Of a DNA stretch of 64,000 nucleotides, positions 51,131 to 59,749 are shown piece after piece. Within the stretch, counting starts at the first letter, position 1. Each line of letters begins with the position of its first letter. This DNA comes from Pseudomonadota bacterium (GTDB lineage: Bacteria > Desulfobacterota > Desulfobacteria > Desulfobacterales > Desulfolunaceae). The position numbers were made by a program, and so were the translations under genes. Location of the stretch: contig JAHIRD010000026.1 in the NCBI GenBank assembly GCA_018818835.1, forward strand, positions 25,952-89,951, in the 5' to 3' direction. The notes under the pieces were generated by a model. That model was given only the letters and a program-made list of their open reading frames with translations. It did no database searches and was not told the origin of the DNA.

Positions 51131-52744
51131 ATGTCAGGATACGCTTCTAATATTATTAAGGAAAAAATAATGGCTGAATGCTCAGTAATAGAAAACCTAA
51201 TGGAGGCCGACGTGATATACAAGGATTTTTCCACAACCATCAGTGATGGAATCGATTCCGCCAAGGCCATCCAGAATTACTGGTTTGGTTTATCCAATTA
51301 TGTCAGCGATTTTTTAATTCCCTGCCTAAATGCCTCAAGCTATTTCGGGAATGTGGAACAGAAGAACACACTCACGTATTCGCCTGCTGACAATATCAAA
51401 TCGCAGATGGATTTGTTGAGGTTTAATGTCAACCTCGTCAGCAGGGGATATTCCGGTGCCTTGAAATTTTTGAATGATTATTTCAGTAAAGAGGGCCATG
51501 AGTTGATGGATGCGTGGTTCAACACCCTGTGCAAGGGGAATGGTGAAAATATTAAAACCATACTTTCCAAACGTATGGAAACCCTGAATCGTATCGCCGT
51601 TGAATACCCCAAAGCCATTGAAGAAGTGGGGCCTGAGTTTGGCTTCCATTTTGAGCGGGGTGAAAATGAAAAGGTCGCTGAGACAGATCGATTTACTCTT
51701 TATAAAATAGCCCCCACGGACAAGCAGGTGACAATCGATGACAGTCTCAAACCCATTGTGATCATACCGCCCTATGTGCTGGGCGAAAACATTCTGTCCT
51801 TTCTTCCCCATGAAAACAGGAGTTATACCCATGCCTTTGCCAATCAGGGTATTCCGACTTACATACGGGTTTTAAAGAGCATCATTGATAACGATGCCGT
51901 GCAGACCATGGAGGGTGATAATGATGCCACGGATCTGCGTTATTTCTGTGAAATTATCAAGAAGAAACACGGTCAGCAGGTGACTCTCAATGGGTATTGT
52001 CAGGGTGGTTTTATCGCAGTCATTGATCTGATTTCAGGCCAATTGGATGGCCTTGTTGATGCCTTGATCACCTGCGTCTCACCCATTGATGGGGCCAAGT
52101 GTGTGGGGCTTGCAAGTTTCTTAAAAAGCCTTCCCGACCGATACAATGATCTGGCCTATGGAATGAAAACATTGCCAAACGGGAATATGGTTGCCGATGG
52201 GCAACTGATGAGCTGGGTCTATAAACTTAAAAGTATTGATACGGAATCGCCCCTTGTTTCCTTTTTCCGTGACATGATCATGCTCAGTGCCACCGATCAT
52301 ACCCAGTTTGTTTTTAATAAAACAGCGACAGCCTTGAATTACTGGTTGAGAAATGACAGGACCGATATCCCCCTTGGAATTACAAAGTTGAGTTTCGCCT
52401 CGTTCAACACACCCATTACAAAGGACGGAATCATGCCTGTCAAGCTTTTTGGGCGCAAACTAAACATAAACCGCATCAAGGAAAAGAAAATTCCCTGGCT
52501 GATATGCTACGGTGAAAAAGATGATCTTGTGGAAGCGGGCTCGGCCCTTGCTCCGCTGGAATACATGGAGGTGGAAACCACACCGTTTCCCAAAGGGCAT
52601 GTGGCCATTGCGACATCCTGGTCAAACCCCAAATCAAAATATGCATTGCATACCCAGTTTGGTGAAAAAAAATACAGAGGGCCGGTTAAGTTTCAAATGG
52701 ATCTTAACAATAAAAAGAATAATAGCGGGATTAATAATTCATAA
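51131..52744 (+). CDS. phaC: Polyhydroxyalkanoate synthase (PhaC-like)
   Basis: A 537-residue PhaC-like polymerase of the alpha/beta-hydrolase fold. It has the synthase lipase-like box GYCQGG (288-293) with Cys290 as nucleophile, which separates it from Ser-type depolymerases. A likely Asp (YGEKDDLVEAG) and His (PKGHVAIATS) complete the triad. IVIIPPYVLGENILSF is close to the conserved PPxI segment. The N-terminal 190 residues are helical and less conserved. It probably polymerises 3-hydroxyacyl-CoA at granule surfaces. Two phasin-like genes 3 kb away support granule formation. AAGGG lies before the ATG. Whether it needs a PhaE partner cannot be told; the coiled-coil protein at 55502 is a candidate. 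Confidence 0.82.
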   Translation: MSGYASNIIKEKIMAECSVIENLMEADVIYKDFSTTISDGIDSAKAIQNYWFGLSNYVSDFLIPCLNASSYFGNVEQKNTLTYSPADNIKSQMDLLRFNVNLVSRGYSGALKFLNDYFSKEGHELMDAWFNTLCKGNGENIKTILSKRMETLNRIAVEYPKAIEEVGPEFGFHFERGENEKVAETDRFTLYKIAPTDKQVTIDDSLKPIVIIPPYVLGENILSFLPHENRSYTHAFANQGIPTYIRVLKSIIDNDAVQTMEGDNDATDLRYFCEIIKKKHGQQVTLNGYCQGGFIAVIDLISGQLDGLVDALITCVSPIDGAKCVGLASFLKSLPDRYNDLAYGMKTLPNGNMVADGQLMSWVYKLKSIDTESPLVSFFRDMIMLSATDHTQFVFNKTATALNYWLRNDRTDIPLGITKLSFASFNTPITKDGIMPVKLFGRKLNINRIKEKKIPWLICYGEKDDLVEAGSALAPLEYMEVETTPFPKGHVAIATSWSNPKSKYALHTQFGEKKYRGPVKFQMDLNNKKNNSGINNS

Positions 52745-52751
52745 GCGCCAA

Positions 52752-52788
52752 TAAAAAAAGGAGGCCGGATTATACATCCGGCCTCCTT
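52752..52788. terminator. Bidirectional terminator between phaC and the PilZ gene
   Basis: AAGGAGGCCGGAT (52758-52770), loop TATAC, ATCCGGCCTCCTT (52776-52788): a perfect 13-bp stem. On the minus strand TTTTTTTAT follows, a full terminator for the PilZ-type gene ending at 52852; on the plus strand only TTATTG follows, so it would also stop phaC, less strongly. Confidence 0.9.
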
Positions 52789-52851
52789 ATTGAAGAAAGC
52801 ACATGGGTATTCATCGTCCTCCCATGACCAGGTCCTATGGGGGGACTTAGG

Positions 52852-53352
52852 TTAAAGAATATTCCCAAGAAGGTAATTTGATATGCATGATTTTAAATTA
52901 CCCTCGGGAAAGCTGTTCAATGCATTATAACAATCCTTGCACTGAAAAACATAATCATCTGTTCGGATCAGCTTGTTAAAGGATGTTTTTTCTCCGCACA
53001 CATCACAACAGCAATCGGTCATGCATCCAATCCCACCAAAATAGTTATGGCTTTTGACGATGAAATTGATGCCGATACCAAAATGGTCGTCATTCTCATC
53101 GGAACGCTTCAGTTCCCTGCACCATTTAACTCGTCCAAAAAAACCCCGATAAATTTCGTTTCTGGCTGACTCAAGCATGTTGACATAAACACCCTCATCA
53201 AATCCAAGGGCTTGCTGGCAGATAAGATACATTCCGCTACTGCTGTGATTCTGCATGATGGCATTGGCATAATTTCCATCAAGTTTGTCAGAAATGAGGA
53301 TCGGGGCCATGAATGCGTCTCGGGGGCATGCCCTGCGTTTGTCCTGATACAT
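52852..53352 (-). CDS. PilZ-domain protein with C-terminal cysteine-rich module
   Basis: A 166-residue protein. The N-terminal PilZ domain has the cyclic di-GMP motifs RRACPR (6-11) and NHSSSG (35-40), both complete. The C-terminal part has eight cysteines (C110, C114-116, C119, C138, C141, C156), with CDVCG and CKDCYNAL forming a CxxC...CxxC zinc-ribbon-like pair. This combination is unusual and could bind a metal or cluster. The ATG at 53352 has GGAGG seven bases upstream; the in-frame start at 53382 does not. It is followed by a bidirectional terminator. Confidence 0.8.
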   Translation of the reverse strand: MYQDKRRACPRDAFMAPILISDKLDGNYANAIMQNHSSSGMYLICQQALGFDEGVYVNMLESARNEIYRGFFGRVKWCRELKRSDENDDHFGIGINFIVKSHNYFGGIGCMTDCCCDVCGEKTSFNKLIRTDDYVFQCKDCYNALNSFPEGNLKSCISNYLLGNIL

Positions 53353-53851
53353 ATCTTTCCTCCTCAAATAAAAAATAATCACGTGACATGAAAAATCTCA
53401 CTGGATAAAACAGATCCTGGATCCATTGTCAGGACGAAGTGGAAGGCATGAGAAAGAATAAGGAATGGAAATTGAGGATCAACAGCCTTGAAAGCAAACT
53501 GCCTGCGAAAGGCCAATAAAACTTCGTCGCTGCTCAATTTATTATTACCATCATACAAATAATAAGGGACGAGTGTCAATACATATTTATCAAATCTTGG
53601 GGGCAGCTATTTAGCCGGGGTGTGCGGGTAAAAGATTGACACCCGTGCTTGGTTGACATATAAATTTCATTTTTGATGGCGTCGTAAAAAGTCCCATATG
53701 CGGCGTTATAGTGTTTGGCCGGACGATCGACATACGTTTCACGTATGCCGTAACTAAGGCCAAACACTATGCCTTGCCTATGGACCTTTTTCCATAGCCA
53801 TCCGTCGATTTTTTACGAGTTCATCATTTTTATGCATGAAATGGGACAGAC
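53353..53851. other. Divergent region with full-length MITE-like copy
   Basis: About 500 bases. From 53353 to 53674 there is no credible gene; small open frames on the minus strand lack ribosome binding sites. MITE-like copy D fills 53675-53825, ending 26 bases before the YkgJ start. Confidence 0.6.
53675..53825 (+). repeat. MITE-like element, full-length copy D
   Basis: The most complete copy (151 bp). Left end GATGGCGTCGTAAAAA; right end TTTTTACGAGTTCATC, whose complement GATGAACTCGTAAAAA matches the left end at 13 of 16 positions. Inside, ATAGTGTTTGGCC is inverted as GGCCAAACACTAT around a CGACATACG/CGTATGCCG core, and CTATGGACC/CCATAG lies near the right end. No coding capacity. Confidence 0.88.
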
Positions 53852-54526
53852 ATGGCCAGAGTGAATTCAAAAAAAAAACCGTATCCTGAACCTGAGCGAT
53901 TGAGCTTTCCTGATGCGGAAGCAGCCTTTGACTGGCTTCCCCTGATTCTTGACGCTTATATCATCAGTGATCAGGGGATTTATGACAGCATTCAAAAAGA
54001 GATGGCCAAAAAAGGCAGACGGTTAGCGTGTGCAAGGGGGTGTTCCTCATGCTGCACAACCCATGTCACCATTCCGGTCTATCCTCTTGAACTTTTTGGC
54101 CTTTATTGGTATCTCCTTGATAAGATTGATGGGGCTTTTAAGCACAGGATTCTGGAGCAACTTCAAGACTTTATTCCTGGGAAGGGTTGCCCCTTCCTGA
54201 TTGACGGGGCCTGCGGGATACATCCCATGCGGCCCATGGCGTGCAGGTTTTTCAATGTCTTTAATAAGGCCTGCGAAGATGGCGAGGATCCATTTTATAC
54301 ACGTCGTCATGATGTGCTGACACCCGATGAGAAGCTGAAAGACAAAGCTATTTCCAAGATGCTTCCCCACCATGGAATCCTTGGGCGAACCGATAAAAAG
54401 GAGGCTTTGCGGAACGGGTATATTTATCGGTTTGTAAGAAATCTTCAGGAAATCAACTGGCCCAAAATAGCTGTGCGAATTAAACATGGCGACAGGGCGC
54501 CTTTAGTTCGGTCAACCATGGAATAA
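53852..54526 (+). CDS. YkgJ-family cysteine-cluster protein 1
   Basis: A 224-residue cytoplasmic protein of the YkgJ (zinc/iron-chelating) family. The cysteine motifs are CARGCSSCC, CPFL, GACGIHPMRPMACRFF; together they can bind a metal or iron-sulfur cluster. The function is unknown. Its 3' end overlaps that of a second YkgJ gene on the other strand by 15 bases. The upstream end of the MITE-like copy lies 26 bases before the start, so it may contribute to the leader. Confidence 0.85.
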   Translation: MARVNSKKKPYPEPERLSFPDAEAAFDWLPLILDAYIISDQGIYDSIQKEMAKKGRRLACARGCSSCCTTHVTIPVYPLELFGLYWYLLDKIDGAFKHRILEQLQDFIPGKGCPFLIDGACGIHPMRPMACRFFNVFNKACEDGEDPFYTRRHDVLTPDEKLKDKAISKMLPHHGILGRTDKKEALRNGYIYRFVRNLQEINWPKIAVRIKHGDRAPLVRSTME

Positions 54527-55216
54527 GGGCTCGCCGTTTATCCACGCATAAGCTGGATCAGGGTGCTGCAGGATAATTTTAATGGACCGTGTGATATCAA
54601 TTGGCTTTGATTCACATCCAACGGTATTGCATGCTCTGGAAAGGCCATCTCGAACCGCTCCCAGAATGATATTCCGAAATGGGGTGCTGTCAATTTCTGC
54701 ATTTTTATCATTGGAATGAAATGCTTTCCGGCACTGATCGGCACTCAGGGAATGCCAGGCTCTGCAGATTAATGGCCGGGCTTCATAGATTGAACAAACG
54801 TCGTCATCAAGAAAAATGCAAGGGGTTTTCTCCCAGAGGTCAATGCGTTCATCAGCCGATTTGCCCATGGTCAGTCGGATATTTTTGTTGGCTTTTTTCA
54901 TCAGAGCATCTGTTTTGCTCAGGGAGTAGTTCTCCTTGATGAACGATCCGATGAGAACGACTTCGGGTGGCGTTAAGGATACTTGGGAGTAACAGCAGTA
55001 GCTGCAGCCCATACTGCATTCGATTTTATGCGTAAGCCCTTCTTTGCGTTCAATGGAATCAACCTGATCTTCACCGAAAATATAGAGATTTTTTGCAAGA
55101 AGAAGGGCTGTTTCCTTGGTCTTTCCGCCTGCTTTGAATATGTCTGCAGCCATGGATTCGGCTTTTTTTACTATACTGTTTCTCGAGTTCAGAGTCATAT
55201 GGATTGCCTGTGTCAT
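54512..55216 (-). CDS. YkgJ-family cysteine-cluster protein 2
   Basis: A 234-residue YkgJ-family protein with ECSMGCSYCCYSQ, TPCIFLDDDVCSIYEARPLICRAWHS and later CRKAF, ACNTVGC. It shares the family pattern with its convergent neighbour but the sequences differ clearly, so they are not a recent duplication. The start may be ATG at 55216 or 55198; the latter has AGG eight bases upstream. The function is unknown; the cysteine set suggests a bound metal. Confidence 0.85.
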   Translation of the reverse strand: MTQAIHMTLNSRNSIVKKAESMAADIFKAGGKTKETALLLAKNLYIFGEDQVDSIERKEGLTHKIECSMGCSYCCYSQVSLTPPEVVLIGSFIKENYSLSKTDALMKKANKNIRLTMGKSADERIDLWEKTPCIFLDDDVCSIYEARPLICRAWHSLSADQCRKAFHSNDKNAEIDSTPFRNIILGAVRDGLSRACNTVGCESKPIDITRSIKIILQHPDPAYAWINGEPLFHG

Positions 55217-55413
55217 GGAGTTTAAAATACCCTGTCAATACTCAAACATATACGAAATAAATTCGTATGTCGAGTCTTGCTTTACTCGATCCTAAAAATT
55301 TACTTAGGTCAAGAAAACCGAGAAATCATAGGGTTATTTAGAAAAAAGAAGATCAATGATGCAGAATTTAGAACCTATGAAGTCCACCCAGCCCACTAAA
55401 GTCCACCCAAGCC

Positions 55414-55463
55414 AAAAAAAAAGCACACCTCGCAATCATTGTGATTTACTTTGCGGGTGTGCT
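55414..55463 (-). terminator. Terminator after the coiled-coil phasin-like gene
   Basis: AGCACACC-T-CGCAA (55422-55435) pairs with TTGCGGGTGTGCT (55451-55463), with one bulged base and a 15-base loop. On the minus strand eight or more Ts follow (55421-55414). It ends the transcript about 40 bases after the stop codon at 55502. Confidence 0.88.
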
Positions 55464-55501
55464 AAAAAAACATGGTATGGCTCAAGCCGGCGAGGGCCTT
55501 C

Positions 55502-56089
55502 TTACGCTTTGGTTGTCTCGGCTTTTTTGATGGCTTTTTCTTTTTCACCGATCTCTTTTTTCATGGTTTCGATCAGTTTTTTCATATTACCCAACTCCTG
55601 TTGGAGTGACAGGGACTGTTTCTTTTCATTGGTCAGATCCTTTTTCAGGCTGTCTGCCAGTTTTTTTAGTTCATCCTGCTTGTTTTTAGTGTCCTCCACG
55701 GTTTTTTCCCGTGTGGACAATTTCTTTTTTTCATTGGAGACAGCCTGATTCAGATCCGTGAGTTTCTTTTTCTGTTCTTCCTGGATCTTTTCAAGGGTCT
55801 TGTTATCCTTTTTGAGTTCTTCGTACGTCGTGACGAGGGATCGGTATTCTTCTATTGAAATCAGGCCAAAGGGTTTCAGGGCCTCATCAAAGGTTTTTTT
55901 GAAATCAAATAGTGCCGGAGTCATGGGCTTGAATGAGTCCCATTTCCCCATCGTTTGAACCAATGACGTGAATTCCCCAAAATTTGTAAGGCTCTGCTCA
56001 ACGAGTTTTTCCATCTTTTTCATCTGGGCAGATGTGTCCCACATGTCCGTGAAAGCATTTTGCCAGAAATTCATATATTGATTGTCCAT
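55502..56089 (-). CDS. Coiled-coil phasin/PhaE-like granule protein
   Basis: A 195-residue protein. The first 85 residues (FWQNAFTDMWDTSAQMKKM, FTSLVQTMGKWDSFKP) resemble phasin or PhaE N-terminal helices; residues 85-190 form a long charged coiled coil (EELKKDNKTLEKIQEEQKKK and further heptads) ending in an AETTKA tail. It probably sits on polyhydroxyalkanoate granules, or works as a subunit of the PhaC-like synthase (inference). No strong ribosome binding site is seen. It is second in a two-gene operon with the smaller phasin, separated by a hairpin at 56124-56163. Confidence 0.7.
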   Translation of the reverse strand: MDNQYMNFWQNAFTDMWDTSAQMKKMEKLVEQSLTNFGEFTSLVQTMGKWDSFKPMTPALFDFKKTFDEALKPFGLISIEEYRSLVTTYEELKKDNKTLEKIQEEQKKKLTDLNQAVSNEKKKLSTREKTVEDTKNKQDELKKLADSLKKDLTNEKKQSLSLQQELGNMKKLIETMKKEIGEKEKAIKKAETTKA

Positions 56090-56123
56090 AAGTATTTTCC
56101 CATAAGTTGAGGCATAAAAGCGA

Positions 56124-56163
56124 TAGCATATAGCGTCGTTTCGTAAGAAACGGCTATATGCTA
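56124..56163 (-). other. Intercistronic hairpin between the phasin-like genes
   Basis: TAGCATATAGC (56124-56134) pairs with GCTATATGCTA (56153-56163), and CGTTTC with GAAACG inside; only GT is unpaired, so the stem has 17 pairs. No T-run follows on the minus strand. Such hairpins often protect the upstream mRNA and lower expression of the following gene. Confidence 0.7.
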
Positions 56164-56193
56164 ATGATGGCTTTAAACGTTTATGAGTCAGGT

Positions 56194-56577
56194 TTATTTA
56201 GCCGCTTTTGCCGGCTGGCTTGATTCTACAAAAAAAGATTCAGCTTTGTTGAAACTCTCGTCAATGGATTTTTTAAGTTCGTTTTGACCTTTTTTGAATA
56301 CGAGTTTCCACTCATCAACAATTTTTCGCCCTTCCGCAGGGATGGCTGAATTGTCTTTAAGTAGTGAATCTGTAATTTTTTCAGATTGTTCCTGGATTTT
56401 CACCAAGGTGTTGTACGTGTTGTTAAAGGTACTCTTCTGGAAATCCAGGATCTGGAGTCCTATTTTAGATGCATTGAAATCTTTCATGAAATCAAGGTTT
56501 TTTGTAAAGTCAAAGCCTTTCATTGAATCCATACCTTTCCACATATCGGTCATCATGTTTTTCATTGCGTCCTGCAT
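56194..56577 (-). CDS. Phasin family protein
   Basis: A 127-residue helical, lysine-rich protein with alternating hydrophobic faces: MTDMWKGMDSMKGFDFTKN, IGLQILDFQKSTFNNTYNTL and KKGQNELKKSIDESFNKAE, closing with an SSQPAKAAK tail. The layout is that of phasins, small proteins that coat polyhydroxyalkanoate granules. AAGGAGG lies just before the ATG. A good promoter (56809-56781) lies about 200 bases upstream. It is first of a two-gene operon. The phaC-like gene at 51131 gives it a context. Confidence 0.85.
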   Translation of the reverse strand: MQDAMKNMMTDMWKGMDSMKGFDFTKNLDFMKDFNASKIGLQILDFQKSTFNNTYNTLVKIQEQSEKITDSLLKDNSAIPAEGRKIVDEWKLVFKKGQNELKKSIDESFNKAESFFVESSQPAKAAK

Positions 56578-57108
56578 GTTATCCTCCTTTTTTGGTTTAA
56601 TAGTATTGTCTATTGCTCATGATGTCGTTTATTCCGGTTTTCGATCCATCCTAAAAACACATCATGCGTTAATTTTTTAGTGTGTTTTATTTTTTACGGA
56701 TTGACTCTTGTGAAAAAATATCCGGGTGTCATCAGAGTTTTTTAAATTTTTAAGAAGAGCATGAAACTTTTTATGTTCGTAATATAGTGGTTAAACACGC
56801 CATTGTCAAGAAAAAATATTGCAATGCACCAAAATTAATTTGTGATAGAATGTTATCATTTAAAATGAAGTTAAGCTCAATAATACAGTGTGTTATAGTA
56901 AAATTATTGCATGGCGATTCATCATCTGTGAGGGAATCACATGCGAATGTATTGTGCGAAATAGCAGGTTTCTGCTCTTTGAATTGTGTTGAAAAGACAT
57001 GGGCACTCTGATATTGGAGACCTAAGTTTTTTTCTTTTTTTATTTATGATGCTTATCCCGGATGTTATCCGGATGAGATATCTGTTAATTTTTTGTAAGG
57101 AGATGACA
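56578..57108. other. Divergent region between phasin operon and argC
   Basis: About 530 bases, AT-rich. It has the phasin promoter (56781-56809). An open frame from 56986 that joins argC in frame contains a hydrophobic run but lacks a ribosome binding site, so it is not taken as coding. Confidence 0.6.
56781..56809 (-). promoter_or_regulatory. Sigma-70 promoter of the phasin operon
   Basis: On the minus strand, TTGACA (56809-56804), exactly 17 bases, TATATT (56786-56781). A near-perfect promoter. Transcription would begin near 56774 and give a leader of about 195 bases, rather long for a phasin. Confidence 0.78.
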
Positions 57109-58131
57109 ATGGTGCGAGTCGGCATTATCGGGGCCACCGGGTATGCAGGGGCTGAATTGGTGCGAATTCTTATTAACCACCCGGAAGTTAAGCTTACAAC
57201 GATCACGTCGCGGCAGTATGCAGGCGTTTCGTTTACGGACGTCTATCCTGCAATGTCAGGACTGACGGATCTGGTGTGTGAAGAATTTCATTTTGACACC
57301 TTCTGCGAAAAAACCGACGTGGTATTCACGGCCCTGCCCCATAAACTGCCCATGGAAATTATTCCTAAATTATTGAATAAAGGTAAAAAGGTCATCGATC
57401 TGTCGGCTGATTTCAGGTTTGACAATGTGGATGCTTATGAAGCAGTTTATCAGGCACATACGGCCAAGGACCTTTTCAAGGTCTCGGTCTACGGTTTATG
57501 TGAAGTCAACCGTGATGCCATCAGGCACGCATCGTTGATCGGCAATCCCGGGTGTTATCCCACGACGGTTCTTCTGGCGCTTATTCCTCTGCTTCGAGAG
57601 GGGATGATAGAAACCACACAGATTATTGCCGACTCTAAATCCGGTGTGAGCGGGGCAGGTCGCTCCCTTGCTCTTGCCACCCATTTCTGTGAAGCCAATG
57701 AAGCCTTCAAAGCCTACAAGTTAGATGGCCACCGCCATTGTCCGGAAATGGAGGAAGTGTTGTCCAAGGAAGCGGGAACGCCGATCAGTTTGACGTTTGT
57801 GCCCCATCTTTTGCCCATGAATCGGGGTATGCTGTCCACGATTTACACCACAATCACCCAAGACTATTCTCTAACGGATATTCGCCATTGCTTTGAATCG
57901 TTCTACAAGGACAGACCCTTTGTCCGCCTGTACCCGGATGTCAAAAGGCCTCCGGATGTCAAATATGTCCAATACACCAATAACTGTGATATCGGTTTTT
58001 ATGTGAAACCTGGAACCCGTCGGCTTGTTCTGATCTCCGCCATTGACAATCTCGTGAAAGGGGCTTCCGGCCAAGCGGTTCAGAATATGAATATTATGAT
58101 GGGCATAGATGAAACAACAGGTCTGAGATGA
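57109..58131 (+). CDS. argC: N-acetyl-gamma-glutamyl-phosphate reductase
   Basis: A 340-residue ArgC, the NADPH-dependent enzyme of arginine synthesis that reduces N-acetylglutamyl phosphate to the semialdehyde. The dinucleotide-binding loop GIIGATGYAGAELVRIL is at the N terminus, catalytic Cys149 is in GNPGCYPTT, and SGVSGAGRS and HRHCPEMEE are typical. The ATG at 57109 lies six bases after AAGGAG; the ATG at 57103 abuts it. The longer open frame from 56986 adds 41 unmatched residues. No other arg gene is nearby. It is followed by a TRAP transporter gene, in separate expression or read-through. Confidence 0.95.
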   Translation: MVRVGIIGATGYAGAELVRILINHPEVKLTTITSRQYAGVSFTDVYPAMSGLTDLVCEEFHFDTFCEKTDVVFTALPHKLPMEIIPKLLNKGKKVIDLSADFRFDNVDAYEAVYQAHTAKDLFKVSVYGLCEVNRDAIRHASLIGNPGCYPTTVLLALIPLLREGMIETTQIIADSKSGVSGAGRSLALATHFCEANEAFKAYKLDGHRHCPEMEEVLSKEAGTPISLTFVPHLLPMNRGMLSTIYTTITQDYSLTDIRHCFESFYKDRPFVRLYPDVKRPPDVKYVQYTNNCDIGFYVKPGTRRLVLISAIDNLVKGASGQAVQNMNIMMGIDETTGLR

Positions 58132-58213
58132 CAGGTTACGAATAATCCGGGTTAATAGCTTATACTGTTTATGCCGTGAATGTGATCAATAATCTAAACG
58201 TAAGGAGATGACC

Positions 58214-59380
58214 ATGATTCAAAGAAAGACCAACGCGTGTATAGCTTTTTTGCTTTTAGGTTTTGTGGCTTTGTTATGCTGGGGCTGCAGCGATTCGGGC
58301 TCAAAAAACGAGCCTGTTGCAACGGTTGAAAGTAAGGACGCAAAACCCGCGCAAGTCAAGGAATCCCCCCTTGATAAATGGAAACCTGACTTTGATCCTT
58401 CGGGGGCAAAATACAAATGTATCATTTCCAATGTGTCCCACCCTGTTATCAAAGGCGTTTATACGGGATTTTTGTTGCGGGATGAGTTGTGGAAACGGAC
58501 CCAGGGCCAGATATATGTCGACTTCAAACCTCTATCCATGTTGGGGGGTGAGGTGGAAGTTCTAAATCAGCTCCAGATGGGAGCCATCCAGGGCATGGGT
58601 GTCAGTTCGGTGGCCTCCACGAATATGGGCCCCCGGTTCGGTCTGGTTAATCTTCCCTTTCTTATCAATTCATTTGATAAGCTTGATAAATTTGTTGAAA
58701 GTGGATCTCTCTATGACCATTTTATGATGGCCATGGATCATCAGGGTATTATGGGCCTGGATATCACCGGGTATGGGAATTACGGCTGGGCAACCACTTC
58801 ACCGGTCAAAACCCTGGACGATGCAAAAAAGATCAAATTTCGTATTGCGGAAGCGGCGGTCAACAGTCTTCTTTACAACCAGTGGGGACTCAGTGCCGTG
58901 GTCATGCCCTGGCCAGATGTGCCTGTTTCATTAAAACAGGGTGTAATCACAGGGCTTGATCATACTCCCATGGTCTGTAACATTACAAAGAAGTTTGAAG
59001 TGGCTAAGTACTACACTCAGATCAACTATGCCCAGGGGCTTTTTATTTGGGTTTTCAATAAAACATGGCTGAATTCTCTCCCTGAAGATCTTCGTGCAAC
59101 ATTTATTCAGGTGGTCCATGAGGTCTGTGCTGATATCCGGAATCAGACCAAACAGCAGGAGATTGATCAGATTGCGGCGGCAAAGGCAGATGGTATCCAG
59201 TTTTTTACTCTTTCCGATGAAGAAATGGATACCCTCAAAAAACAAGGGGATGCTGTTCATAAACAATATGAACAAGAGATCAATGCACTCTATGATGGAG
59301 ATCTCATTCGGCCTGAAAACTACCTGAAGACTGTTCAGGACTATATGGGTTATGCACCTGGCAATGATCCTGAAGCCTAA
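58214..59380 (+). CDS. dctP: TRAP transporter solute-binding lipoprotein (DctP family)
   Basis: A 388-residue periplasmic binding protein of the DctP family. Lipoprotein signal ending LCWGC, then a 40-residue linker. The core shows FKPLSMLGGEVEVLNQLQMG, DDAKKIKFRIAEAAVNSLLY (region of the conserved Arg that binds carboxylate), WPDVPVSLKQGVITGLDHTP. It captures an organic acid for the DctQ-DctM permease encoded next. The start at 58214 has AAGGAG six bases upstream; the ATG at 58208 abuts it. A terminator and a 300-base structured gap separate it from dctQ. Confidence 0.9.
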   Translation: MIQRKTNACIAFLLLGFVALLCWGCSDSGSKNEPVATVESKDAKPAQVKESPLDKWKPDFDPSGAKYKCIISNVSHPVIKGVYTGFLLRDELWKRTQGQIYVDFKPLSMLGGEVEVLNQLQMGAIQGMGVSSVASTNMGPRFGLVNLPFLINSFDKLDKFVESGSLYDHFMMAMDHQGIMGLDITGYGNYGWATTSPVKTLDDAKKIKFRIAEAAVNSLLYNQWGLSAVVMPWPDVPVSLKQGVITGLDHTPMVCNITKKFEVAKYYTQINYAQGLFIWVFNKTWLNSLPEDLRATFIQVVHEVCADIRNQTKQQEIDQIAAAKADGIQFFTLSDEEMDTLKKQGDAVHKQYEQEINALYDGDLIRPENYLKTVQDYMGYAPGNDPEA

Positions 59381-59424
59381 AACGAGTTCATCGGATGTCG
59401 ATGAGCTGACCATGGTTTAAATTA

Positions 59425-59455
59425 ATGGAGGGCCTTCTCTTGGGCCCTCCATTTC
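59425..59455 (+). terminator. Terminator after dctP
   Basis: ATGGAGGGCC (59425-59434) pairs with GGCCCTCCAT (59443-59452), a ten-base stem with eight-base loop, then TTTCATATTT. It should stop most dctP transcripts before dctQ. Confidence 0.8.
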
Positions 59456-59749
59456 ATATTTGAAGAAATGCTTTACAGAGGGGTAAGTCCGCGATCCGTA
59501 ACACTCGGACTCCTACTCTGTCCTGAATGGACGGTACTCGTCAGCGTACTCGAAAGGGCAAAAATGTTTGATCATGAAACGCGTGATGTATACCACGTCA
59601 GCATGACATTTGTTGCCTGGGCATAGCGTCTGTGCGAGGGACTCGAGTAAGAGAACGCGCACGAATAATTAGAAAAGCAATGCGGGAGGTGACGCAGTTA
59701 AAAACTGCGCTCCTTAGCTTGGGCGTTATGGCCGGAAAAGGTTCGGCAG

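Noticed and set aside
53379..53767. Two small minus-strand open frames of 63-66 residues
   Set aside because: No ribosome binding sites, no recognisable features; the second is largely MITE-like sequence.
56986..57108. N-terminal extension of argC
   Set aside because: The extra 41 residues lack homology to ArgC and a ribosome binding site; AAGGAG fits the ATG at 57109.
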